Shown here: positions 25,553-33,727 of the stretch, one piece after another
Numbering within the stretch: the first letter of the stretch is position 1
How the letters are laid out: each line of letters opens with the position of its first letter
Assembly (NCBI GenBank): GCA_942490535.1
Contig: CALNXQ010000005.1
Coordinates: 1,488,001-1,552,000, forward strand
Direction of reading: 5' to 3'
Length of the DNA: 64,000 nucleotides
DNA from: JAEINY01 sp942490535
Lineage (GTDB): Bacteria; Bacteroidota; Bacteroidia; Bacteroidales; Marinilabiliaceae
Made by a program: the position numbers and the translations under genes
Notes under the pieces: model-generated
The model's input: the letters and a program-made list of their open reading frames with translations, nothing else
What the model was told of the DNA's origin: nothing
Database searches by the model: none

Positions 25553-28105
25553 ATGGCAGTCCAACAAATCAACCTACAATCCGACGTTATGACAAAATCA
25601 TACACTTATGACGAAGCTTTTCAATCTTCCTTGGAGTATTTCAATGGTGATGAACTAGCGGCTCGCGTATGGGTAAATAAGTATGCATTGAAAGATTCAG
25701 ATGGTAATATATTTGAATTGAACCCTGATGATATGCATTGGCGATTGGCCAGAGAGATTGCTCGTATTGAAGAGAAATACCCAAATCCGCTGCCGGTTGA
25801 GAAGTTATTTGAACTGATGCAGAATTTCAAATACATTGTGCCACAGGGTGGACCAATGACGGGTATTGGAAACATGTTTCAGATTGCATCGTTGTCTAAC
25901 TGTTTTGTGATTGGGGATGCAGGACCGTCTGATTCCTATGGCGGAATTATGAAAGTTGATCAGGAGCAAGTGCAGTTGATGAAACGTCGTGGAGGTGTTG
26001 GTCACGATTTGTCACACATCCGCCCCAAAGGATCACCTGTTAAAAACTCTGCTCTAACCTCTACCGGTATTGTGCCATTTATGGAGCGCTTTAGTAATTC
26101 AACACGTGAAGTGGCCCAGGATGGTCGTCGCGGTGCCTTGATGTTAAGCGTTTCGATTCAACATCCGGATTCGGAATCATTCATTGATGCCAAATTGGAA
26201 CAAGGTAAAATCACCGGTGCCAATGTGTCTGTTAAGATTGATGATGCGTTTATGAACTCAATAGTCAGTGGTGAAAAATACATCCAGCAGTACCCGGTTG
26301 GTGTGAGAGATCCGAAGGTGACAAAGGAAGCAGACGCCTCAAAAATTTGGAATAAGATTGTGCACAATGCCTGGAAATCTGCTGAACCTGGTATTTTATT
26401 TTGGGATACAATCATTCGCGAGTCGGTGCCGGACTGCTATGCTGATTTAGGATACCGTACCGTTTCAACCAACCCATGTGGTGAAATTCCTTTGTGTCCC
26501 TATGATAGTTGCCGATTGATCGCATTGAATCTATATTCCTACGTTGATCAGCCTTTTACTGCGGCGGCGAAGTTTAATTTTGATTTGTTCAAGGAGCACG
26601 TTGGTTATGCACAGCGCATCATGGATGACATCATTGACCTGGAGTTGGAAAAGATTGATGAAATTATTGCCAAGGTAGATGCCGATCCGGAAAGTGCGAC
26701 AGTGAAGCGAGTGGAGCGTGAGTTGTGGGAAAATATCCGCAAAAAGGCTGAAGAAGGTCGCCGTACGGGAGTGGGTATCACGGCCGAAGGGGATATGTTG
26801 GCTGCATTAGGATTACAATACGGTAGTGATAATGCCGTGGATTTCTCCATCGAAGTGCATAAAACATTAGCGTTGGCTGCATATGGTGCCTCTGTTGAAA
26901 TGGCTAAGGATCGTGGTGCATTCCCGATCTACAATGCCAAAAAAGAAGCCAATAATCCATTTATACAGCGTTTGTTTGATGCTGATCCGGCATTGAAAGA
27001 AGGAATGAAAAAACATGGGCGTCGTAACATTGCCTTGTTAACCATCGCGCCTACCGGAACGACCAGCTTGATGACACAAACCACTTCCGGTATTGAGCCG
27101 GTGTTCTTACCTGTTTATAAGCGTCGCCGCAAAGTGAATCCCAATGATACGGAAACACGTGTCGACTTTGTGGATGAAGTAGGTGATAGCTGGGAAGAAT
27201 ACCTTGTGTTCCACCATAAATTTGTAACCTGGATGGAAACCAAGGGCTACGATACCACTAAGCATTACTCACAGGAAGAGTTAGATGTGTTAATTGCTGA
27301 ATCTCCTTATTATAAGGCTACATCAAATGATGTGGATTGGTTGAATAAAGTGCGCATGCAAGGTGGGGTTCAAAAGTGGGTGGATCACTCCATTAGTGTG
27401 ACCATTAACTTGCCCAATGATGTACCTGAAGAATTGGTAGGTAAACTGTATGTGGAGGCCTGGAAAAGTGGTTGTAAAGGGGTAACTGTTTACCGCGATG
27501 GCAGCCGTGCCGGAGTGTTGATTTCCAATGATAAAAAAGAAGATTCTAACAGGAAGTTCCCAACCAAACGTCCGGATGAATTGGATGCCGACGTGGTGCG
27601 TTTTCAGAACAACAAAGAGAAATGGATTGCCTTTGTGGGATTAATCAAAGGTAAACCCTATGAGATCTTTACTGGTTTGGCCGATGATGAGGATGGAATT
27701 TTAATACCAAAATCGGTTTCAGATGGTAAGATCATCAAAAATAGAGAAGAAGACGGCACTTCGCGCTATGACTTTCAATATACCAACAAACGTGGCTATA
27801 AAACCACCATTGAAGGTTTGTCACATAAATTTGACAAGGAGTACTGGAATTATGCCAAACTAATTTCAGGTGTATTGCGTCACGGTATGGCCATTGAAGA
27901 TGTGTTGGATTTAGTAGCCGGACTTCAGTTGGATAGTGAATCCATCAATACCTGGAAAAATGGGGTAGAGCGTGCTTTGAAAAAGTACATCCCCAATGGT
28001 ACTAAAGCTAAAAAAGGAAACTGTGAAAGCTGTGGTTCTGACAATCTGATTTATCAGGAAGGTTGTCTGATTTGTACAAGCTGCGGTTCGTCAAAATGCG
28101 GTTAA
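25553..28105 (+). CDS. nrdJ: Adenosylcobalamin-dependent (class II) ribonucleotide reductase
   Basis: 850 residues. It reduces ribonucleotides to deoxyribonucleotides using a B12-generated thiyl radical. Visible features are NCFVIG with Cys117, GRRGALMLSVSIQHPDSESFI near 192-212, the active-site NPCGE with Asn307, Cys309 and Glu311, and TIAPTGTTSLMTQTTSGIEPVF near 500. The C-terminus carries a zinc-ribbon-like set CESCG...GCLICTSCGSSKCG, which in class II enzymes includes the redox-active cysteines for re-reduction. It is bounded by a long regulatory region and a strong terminator, so it is monocistronic. No class I subunits are in the window. Confidence 0.95.
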   Translation: MAVQQINLQSDVMTKSYTYDEAFQSSLEYFNGDELAARVWVNKYALKDSDGNIFELNPDDMHWRLAREIARIEEKYPNPLPVEKLFELMQNFKYIVPQGGPMTGIGNMFQIASLSNCFVIGDAGPSDSYGGIMKVDQEQVQLMKRRGGVGHDLSHIRPKGSPVKNSALTSTGIVPFMERFSNSTREVAQDGRRGALMLSVSIQHPDSESFIDAKLEQGKITGANVSVKIDDAFMNSIVSGEKYIQQYPVGVRDPKVTKEADASKIWNKIVHNAWKSAEPGILFWDTIIRESVPDCYADLGYRTVSTNPCGEIPLCPYDSCRLIALNLYSYVDQPFTAAAKFNFDLFKEHVGYAQRIMDDIIDLELEKIDEIIAKVDADPESATVKRVERELWENIRKKAEEGRRTGVGITAEGDMLAALGLQYGSDNAVDFSIEVHKTLALAAYGASVEMAKDRGAFPIYNAKKEANNPFIQRLFDADPALKEGMKKHGRRNIALLTIAPTGTTSLMTQTTSGIEPVFLPVYKRRRKVNPNDTETRVDFVDEVGDSWEEYLVFHHKFVTWMETKGYDTTKHYSQEELDVLIAESPYYKATSNDVDWLNKVRMQGGVQKWVDHSISVTINLPNDVPEELVGKLYVEAWKSGCKGVTVYRDGSRAGVLISNDKKEDSNRKFPTKRPDELDADVVRFQNNKEKWIAFVGLIKGKPYEIFTGLADDEDGILIPKSVSDGKIIKNREEDGTSRYDFQYTNKRGYKTTIEGLSHKFDKEYWNYAKLISGVLRHGMAIEDVLDLVAGLQLDSESINTWKNGVERALKKYIPNGTKAKKGNCESCGSDNLIYQEGCLICTSCGSSKCG

Positions 28106-28131
28106 TTATCTGCCCAATAAATAACTAAATA

Positions 28132-28164
28132 AAAAACGGGATGATCGGTGGTCATCCCGTTTTT
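28132..28164 (+). terminator. Rho-independent terminator of nrdJ
   Basis: AAAAACGGGATGA and TCATCCCGTTTTT form a long perfect stem with a short loop. Confidence 0.9.
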
Positions 28165-28256
28165 GGTACAGTGCTGTTTTTTTTAGATTCAAAGTACTTA
28201 TGGTTGAAGGATGAAAAAGGATGTTTTATCACGATGATTAGATTTTTTCATTTCAT

Positions 28257-28264
28257 TATCTTTG
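28257..28264 (+). promoter_or_regulatory. -7-like promoter element for gltX
   Basis: TATCTTTG matches TAnnTTTG, 19 bp upstream of the gltX ATG. Confidence 0.45.
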
Positions 28265-28283
28265 CCATCAAATCACAAGAGTT

Positions 28284-29810
28284 ATGACACAACAAAAGGT
28301 GCGGGTACGTTTTGCCCCAAGTCCTACCGGACCATTACATATAGGCGGTGTGCGCACAGCCCTGTTCAATTATCTGTTTGCCAAAAAACATGGTGGAACA
28401 TTTATCCTGCGCATTGAAGATACAGACTCCACGCGTTTTGTACCCGGCGCCGAAGAATATGTCAACGACAGTTTTGCCTGGTTGGGTCTTAAGGTGGATG
28501 AGGGCGTCAAAGAAGGAGGTGCGTTTGGTCCCTATAAGCAAAGTGAACGCCGGGATATTTATCGGAGATATGCCGATCAACTGGTGAAAACTGGGTGGGG
28601 TTATTACGCGTTCGATACCCCTGAAGAGTTAGATGCTTTGCGTTCGCAGGCCGAAGAAGAGAAAAAACCGTTTTCATATGACATGCATACCCGTATGCAG
28701 TTGAAAAATTCCCTGGCTCTTAGTGAATCTGAGGTGACGCAGCTGATTGAAAGTGGGCAGCCTTGGGTAATTCGATTTAAGATGCCTGAGGATGTGGAGG
28801 TGCAAACCAATGATATGGTGCGTGGAAACATCACTTTTAACACCAATACTCTAGATGATAAAGTACTGTATAAAAGTGTGGATGATTTGCCTACTTATCA
28901 CCTGGCTAATATAGTGGATGACCATTTGATGGAAATCAGTCATGTGATTCGTGGTGAAGAGTGGTTGCCGTCTGTTCCTTTGCACATCATGCTCTATCGT
29001 TCGTTGGGGTGGGAAGATACCATGCCTCAGTTTGCCCATTTACCCTTGATTTTAAAGCCTACGGGTAAAGGTAAGTTGTCAAAGCGCGATGGTGATAAAG
29101 GTGGATTTCCCGTATTCCCATTAAATTGGCAGTTGGAAGATGGTGTGGCTGCCGGATACCGCGAGAGTGGCTATTTTCCGGAGGCGGTGGTGAATTTACT
29201 GGCGCTTTTAGGTTGGAACCCGGGTGATGACCGTGAATTATTCACTATGGAGGAGTTGATTCAGGCGTTCACCATTGAGCGCGTGAATAAGTCAGGGGCG
29301 CGTTTTGATCCTGATAAAGCCCAGTGGTTTAATCAACAACACCTGATGCGAAAAGATAATCAGGAGCTGGCTGTGTTATTTGCCGAAGATTTGAAAGTTA
29401 GAGGTATCGAAAAGGATTTAGCATTCGTGACCAGAGTCACTGAATTGGTGAAGGAGCGTGTGACCTTTGTGACTGAATTGTGGGAACAATCGTCGTTTTT
29501 CTTTGAAGCACCGGTCGATTACGATGCTAAAGTGACCAAAAAACGCTGGAAGGGTGATGTGCCTGCTTTCATGAGTGAATTATGCGGTGAGCTGGAAAAG
29601 GTTGTTGATTGGAACGCCGATAATATTAAAACGGCCATATCGGCTCAGATTGAAGCCAAAGGATTAGGGTTTGGTTTAGTGATGAATGCTTTTCGATTGG
29701 CCTTGGTGGGTGGCGGTTTTGGTCCCGACCTGATGACCATTGCTGAAATGGTTGGAAAAGAAGAAACCATCCGTCGAATCCATGCGGCAGTTAAAAATAT
29801 CCAGGAATAG
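28284..29810 (+). CDS. gltX: glutamyl-tRNA synthetase
   Basis: 508 residues, class I aminoacyl-tRNA synthetase. It charges tRNA-Glu with glutamate. The HIGH-type motif HIGG is at 19-22 within FAPSPTGPLHIGGVRTALFN, LRIEDTD follows, and the KMSKS equivalent KLSKR is at 264-268. The C-terminal helical anticodon-binding region ends in MTIAEMVGKEETIRRIHAAV. It is transcribed alone between a promoter-like element and a terminator. Glutaminyl-tRNA synthetase is encoded next to it in convergent orientation, so glutamine is charged directly and GltX need not misacylate tRNA-Gln. Confidence 0.97.
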   Translation: MTQQKVRVRFAPSPTGPLHIGGVRTALFNYLFAKKHGGTFILRIEDTDSTRFVPGAEEYVNDSFAWLGLKVDEGVKEGGAFGPYKQSERRDIYRRYADQLVKTGWGYYAFDTPEELDALRSQAEEEKKPFSYDMHTRMQLKNSLALSESEVTQLIESGQPWVIRFKMPEDVEVQTNDMVRGNITFNTNTLDDKVLYKSVDDLPTYHLANIVDDHLMEISHVIRGEEWLPSVPLHIMLYRSLGWEDTMPQFAHLPLILKPTGKGKLSKRDGDKGGFPVFPLNWQLEDGVAAGYRESGYFPEAVVNLLALLGWNPGDDRELFTMEELIQAFTIERVNKSGARFDPDKAQWFNQQHLMRKDNQELAVLFAEDLKVRGIEKDLAFVTRVTELVKERVTFVTELWEQSSFFFEAPVDYDAKVTKKRWKGDVPAFMSELCGELEKVVDWNADNIKTAISAQIEAKGLGFGLVMNAFRLALVGGGFGPDLMTIAEMVGKEETIRRIHAAVKNIQE

Positions 29811-29832
29811 AGGATTCTTGAATTAAGATATA

Positions 29833-29869
29833 GACCTTAAGGTTTTCATAACCCTAAGGTCTTTTTTTT
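29833..29869 (+). terminator. Rho-independent terminator of gltX
   Basis: GACCTTA...GG and CC...TAAGGTC form a stem with one mismatch, followed by eight T. Confidence 0.85.
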
Positions 29870-29892
29870 GGCTAGATTGGGGTTATAAAAAT

Positions 29893-29924
29893 AATCCTGC
29901 ACTCATTTGTGAATGCAGGATTTT
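29893..29924 (-). terminator. Rho-independent terminator of glnS
   Basis: AATCCTGCA and TGCAGGATT form a 9-bp stem around an ACTCATTTGTGA-type loop. The tail read on the minus strand is T-rich (ATTATTTT). It lies 55 bp beyond the glnS stop. Confidence 0.75.
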
Positions 29925-29978
29925 GATGTTATATATTCAATGAGTTAATATTCAGATTAACCAATTGTAAGATGGTAT

Positions 29979-31706
29979 TTATTTCTGCTGCTTACTCCAG
30001 GAGTCACGCAAGCCTACAGTTCGATTAAAAATAACATTTTCTTGTGTCGATTCTTTATCGATGCAGAAATAACCCAGACGCTGGAATTGGAAACGGGCAA
30101 TTCCATCTTCAAAGTTAGCTCCGGCATCCATGAAATTTGGTTCGATGTAACAGGAGTTAACCACACTCAATGACTCTGGATTCAAGAAATCCAGGAAGTC
30201 CTTGTCCTTGTGTCCGTCGGGTGCTTCGTCCATAAACAGTCGGTCATATTGTTTCACCTGAACGGTTTTGCTGTGTTCGATGCTCACCCAATGCAAGGTG
30301 CCTTTTACTTTACGATTACTGCCTTCCATACCACTCTTGGTAGTGGGGTCGTAGGTACACTGGATCTCTGTGATCTCACCCTTGGCATCTTTAGTGATGC
30401 TTTCACATTTTACGATGTAGGCATTTTTCAAGCGTACTTCACGACCAATGTCCATCCTGAAAAACTTCTTCGGTGCATTCTCCATGAAGTCCTCACGCTC
30501 AATGTAAATCTCACGACTAAAAGGCAATGTGCGTGATCCCATGCTTTCATCTTCCGGGTTATTGATGGCTTCCATCCATTCCACCTGTCCTTCAGGATAG
30601 TTGGTAATCACTACTTTCACGGGATCCAAAACCGCATAAACACGCGGTGCTCTTATGTTTAAGTCTTCACGTATGCAATGCTCTAGTAACGATACATCAA
30701 TGACATTTTCACGCTTGGCAACCCCAATTTCGTCAGCAAAACGGCGAATGGATGCCGGTGTATAGCCTCTGCGGCGTAACCCGGAAATAGTCGGCATGCG
30801 CGGATCATCCCACCCAGATACATAATTTTCGTTGACCAGTTGCAGTAATTTGCGCTTGCTCATCACTGTGTAGTTCAGGTTCAGGCGGGCAAATTCAATT
30901 TGTCGTGGCCTTGCCTCAGGTGTTGGTTGACCTTCGGTAATCTGATCCAAAAACCAGTTGTAAAGAGGACGGTGCACTTCAAATTCAAGGGTGCAGATGG
31001 AGTGGGTAATGCCCTCCACAAAATCACCTTGTCCATGTGCAAAGTCATACATGGGGTAGATGCACCATGTATCTCCCGTGCGGTGATGGTGCGCATGCAG
31101 GATACGATACATCAAAGGATCGCGCATATGCATGTTCGGCGAGGCCATATCTATTTTGGCACGTAATACACGTTCACCATTTTGGAATTCTCCCTTTTTC
31201 ATGCGCTCAAACAGATCCAGGTTCTCCTCAATTGAGCGGTTGCGATAAGGACTTTCTGTACCCGGAAAAGTAGGGGATCCTTTTTGACCGGCAATCTCTT
31301 CAGCCGTCTGGTCATCTACATAGGCTTTCCCTTTTTTGATTAATAGCACAGCCCATTCATATAATTGGTCGAAATAATCAGACGTATAGCGAGGTTCACC
31401 ATTCCAGTTAAAACCGAGCCATTTCACATCTTCCATGATGGAATCTACGTATTCCGTATCTTCCTTTACCGGATTGGTATCGTCAAAACGCAGATTGGTC
31501 TTGCCCTTATAATATTTACCCAATCCAAAGTTCAGGCAGATGGATTTCGCATGCCCGATATGCAAGTAACCATTCGGTTCGGGCGGGAAACGGGTCAAAA
31601 CTTGTCCACCATTTTTATTATCCTGCAGATCCTTATCAATCTCCTGGTGAATAAAATTCGTTTTTGTGGTTGCTTTGTCTGGCGTTTCATTGTGTTCTTT
31701 ACTCAT
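29979..31706 (-). CDS. glnS: glutaminyl-tRNA synthetase
   Basis: 575 residues, class I. It charges tRNA-Gln directly. The HIGH motif is at residues 49-52 in FPPEPNGYLHIGHAKS, with LRFDDTNP next; the KMSKS equivalent is MSKRKL. The beta-barrel anticodon-binding half includes DYTPTTKSG-like and SIEHSKTVQVKQYDRLF segments. GlnRS is patchily distributed in bacteria but usual in Bacteroidota. It is convergent with gltX, each with its own terminator. Confidence 0.97.
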   Translation of the reverse strand: MSKEHNETPDKATTKTNFIHQEIDKDLQDNKNGGQVLTRFPPEPNGYLHIGHAKSICLNFGLGKYYKGKTNLRFDDTNPVKEDTEYVDSIMEDVKWLGFNWNGEPRYTSDYFDQLYEWAVLLIKKGKAYVDDQTAEEIAGQKGSPTFPGTESPYRNRSIEENLDLFERMKKGEFQNGERVLRAKIDMASPNMHMRDPLMYRILHAHHHRTGDTWCIYPMYDFAHGQGDFVEGITHSICTLEFEVHRPLYNWFLDQITEGQPTPEARPRQIEFARLNLNYTVMSKRKLLQLVNENYVSGWDDPRMPTISGLRRRGYTPASIRRFADEIGVAKRENVIDVSLLEHCIREDLNIRAPRVYAVLDPVKVVITNYPEGQVEWMEAINNPEDESMGSRTLPFSREIYIEREDFMENAPKKFFRMDIGREVRLKNAYIVKCESITKDAKGEITEIQCTYDPTTKSGMEGSNRKVKGTLHWVSIEHSKTVQVKQYDRLFMDEAPDGHKDKDFLDFLNPESLSVVNSCYIEPNFMDAGANFEDGIARFQFQRLGYFCIDKESTQENVIFNRTVGLRDSWSKQQK

Positions 31707-31823
31707 ATGTAATAATATTGAATGGTTTACTTTTATTTAGCTTACAAAAATAACTGTTTTTCCATGTAATTCCCTGATGATTCAATGATAAAAGCGTAAT
31801 TTCGCACAAAATCAATTTCAGTT

Positions 31824-32192
31824 ATGAGGGAAAATCTACTAGTCGGCACAATTGAGCTGGAGCAGATGGAGTTTTATGCCTACCATGGTTGTTTTGAAGA
31901 AGAACAGGTAGTGGGAAACCGGTTTTTGGTGAATGTCACCTTGGAAACCGATTGCGAATCCGCCTCGATGTCAGATAATATTCAAGATGCCTTGAATTAC
32001 GTGACGGTGTATGAATTGGTGCGCGAGGAAATGAAGCAGAATTCACATTTGTTAGAGCATCTGACCAAACGGATAATTGATAGCATCTATCGCATGTTTC
32101 CCTACGTGTTGCATGTGAAGGTCAAAGTGTCAAAGATGAATCCGCCCATGGGGGGGCAGATGAAGAGTGTCAGTGTAACTTTTAGTAGATAG
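31824..32192 (+). CDS. folB: dihydroneopterin aldolase
   Basis: 122 residues, normal for FolB. It cleaves 7,8-dihydroneopterin to 6-hydroxymethyl-dihydropterin and glycolaldehyde in folate synthesis. Visible motifs are FYAYHGCFEEEQVVGNRFLVNV near 13-34 with the conserved tyrosine and Glu-Glu, ALNYVTVYELV near 50-60, LLEHLTKRI near 76, and KVKVSKMNPPMGG with a conserved lysine near 100. It is followed after 3 bp by a small cysteine-rich gene, probably in the same transcript. Confidence 0.95.
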   Translation: MRENLLVGTIELEQMEFYAYHGCFEEEQVVGNRFLVNVTLETDCESASMSDNIQDALNYVTVYELVREEMKQNSHLLEHLTKRIIDSIYRMFPYVLHVKVKVSKMNPPMGGQMKSVSVTFSR

Positions 32193-32195
32193 GTT

Positions 32196-32405
32196 ATGGA
32201 AGATGGAGGAATGAAAGAAGGAGGAATTGTAGTGAAGGCTTGTGCGGAGTGTGGAGCCGCTTTTAATTGTTACCGTACATCCAGGCAAGCTTGTTGGTGC
32301 GAAGATTTTTCCATCACACCGGAGAATCTTAAGTTGTTGGCTACGAAATACAACAATTGCTTGTGCCCCGAATGTCTCGCAAATTATGGCAAAAAGAAGA
32401 AATAA
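32196..32405 (+). CDS. Cysteine-rich CWC family protein
   Basis: 69 residues. It carries CAECGAAFNC near residues 16-25, ACWCEDF near 32-38 and CLCPECL near 55-61, the arrangement of the cysteine-rich CWC family, predicted to bind zinc. The function is unknown. It is 3 bp behind folB. The first dozen residues are poorly conserved in character, and the true start could be an internal codon nearer KACAECG. Confidence 0.75.
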   Translation: MEDGGMKEGGIVVKACAECGAAFNCYRTSRQACWCEDFSITPENLKLLATKYNNCLCPECLANYGKKKK

Positions 32406-32487
32406 AATTTGCACGGACGAAAATTTATTCCTTATTTTGCATCCCGTAATCAATGAGCGAGTTCATTGATGGAGTAATATACATATT

Positions 32488-32558
32488 GGTTCCTTGGCCG
32501 AGTGGTTAGGCAACGGTCTGCAAAACCGTGTACGGCGGTTCGAGTCCGCCAGGAACCT
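32488..32558 (+). tRNA. tRNA-Cys (GCA)
   Basis: The acceptor stem GGTTCCT pairs with AGGAACC, the anticodon stem ACGGT/ACCGT encloses a CTGCAAA loop with anticodon GCA at 32520-32522, and the T arm GGCGG-TTCGAGT-CCGCC is perfect. Discriminator base 73 is T, the identity element expected for cysteine. The CCA end is not encoded. Length is 71 nt with a short variable loop. Confidence 0.95.
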
Positions 32559-32568
32559 CTCTCAAGAA

Positions 32569-32601
32569 AAAAGGATTGAAGTTTAGTACTTCAATCCTTT
32601 T
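32569..32601 (+). terminator. Terminator after tRNA-Cys
   Basis: AAAAGGATTGAAG and CTTCAATCCTTTT form a 13-bp perfect stem with loop TTTAGTA. Being A-rich upstream and T-rich downstream, it may also serve the mscS-like gene on the opposite strand. Confidence 0.85.
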
Positions 32602-32642
32602 GTATTTTAACACCATCCTACACTTTTCACCATTCTACGAAA

Positions 32643-33707
32643 TTACCAATTTTCATCAATTACACCCTGTTTTATGAGCTCTTTGAGGGTAATTTCGGTC
32701 ATGTCACTTTTGAATACAAATTCATAACGAATATCAGAGACATAGGCTTTCAAACGCATTTTCAGGATGCTCTTACGATCCTTCATTTCATTAAAAAAAA
32801 CAACAGCTACAGGTTTATTGAGATAGATATATTTCGAAACCATGGCTGATTCCACCGCAATCTGACGAGCTTTTTGAGTATCCACGTGGAGGGGGAGAAA
32901 AAACTCTGCCACCACTTGGCAATTCGGTTCCCCGCTATTGGAGTTGGAGATGGATTGGTTCATCATTTCCCCATTGGGAATAGTCACTACAGAATCATCA
33001 GCTGTGACAATCCGGGTTGATCGTAAGCCAATCTTAATGACTTCTCCGTACGAATTTCCGGCCTCAATTTTATCCCCAATCTGAAAGGGGCGATCAAATA
33101 AAATCATCAAGCCACCAAAGACATTTTTCAATAAATCCTGGGCCGCAAATCCGACAGCAACCCCAATGGAGGTAAAAAAAGCAAAGACGGTTGCTAATGG
33201 GGGTTGGATAATACCTTGAATAACAATATAGGCAATAATACTCCATCCGATTATTTTAATAATTGGTTGAATGCGTTTAATGGAGATGCGGTATTTAGTC
33301 GATTTTTCACCAATCCGATTAAGTATCGCGTGAATGGTTTTTATAACAAATAGCCCCAATAAAATAATTATAATGGACCATATTATTTCACCCGGCGTAA
33401 TAATATTAGTGACGGGCGGTGATTTTAATTGGTTAATTCGGTCTTGAAACAAACTGGTGGGCGAATTTTGAGCTCGTACAGTATCCATCGGGTTTGCAAT
33501 CGCTGGTGATGAAACTGGCGAATCGGCAGTATCTTTTTGCGTGTTCGATGCTGCTTTTGCGTGTATTGAATCGGCTGTAATGACCGGAGTTTGTGCAAAA
33601 CTTTTCCAATCAGGATAGCGGGTTGAATCTGCCGAAGGGATAAGTTGAGAATGTACAGGGCCCCAAACAAAAAGCAGAACAGCTATGAAATGAATGAACT
33701 TCATCAT
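32643..33707 (-). CDS. MscS-family mechanosensitive channel
   Basis: 354 residues. A signal-like N-terminus (MMKFIHFIAVLLFVWGPVHSQ) is followed by a Ser/Thr/Asp-rich periplasmic stretch to about 105, then membrane segments at about 108-135 and 148-168. The pore helix FTSIGVAVGFAAQDLLKNVFGGLMILF near 175-201 keeps the small-residue pattern of MscS TM3, followed by the beta domain (FQIGDKIEAGNSYGEVIKIGLRSTRI...VTIPNGEM). It releases solutes when membrane tension rises. The gene begins 20 bp after the stop of the 996-residue P-loop-like protein, so the two are almost certainly cotranscribed. Confidence 0.92.
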   Translation of the reverse strand: MMKFIHFIAVLLFVWGPVHSQLIPSADSTRYPDWKSFAQTPVITADSIHAKAASNTQKDTADSPVSSPAIANPMDTVRAQNSPTSLFQDRINQLKSPPVTNIITPGEIIWSIIIILLGLFVIKTIHAILNRIGEKSTKYRISIKRIQPIIKIIGWSIIAYIVIQGIIQPPLATVFAFFTSIGVAVGFAAQDLLKNVFGGLMILFDRPFQIGDKIEAGNSYGEVIKIGLRSTRIVTADDSVVTIPNGEMMNQSISNSNSGEPNCQVVAEFFLPLHVDTQKARQIAVESAMVSKYIYLNKPVAVVFFNEMKDRKSILKMRLKAYVSDIRYEFVFKSDMTEITLKELIKQGVIDENW

Positions 33708-33727
33708 TATTAGATTATTTTACAGGA

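Noticed and set aside
32460..32610. tRNA-Cys as an integration site
   Set aside because: No integrase gene or duplicated tRNA 3' end was seen near it; it is followed simply by a terminator.
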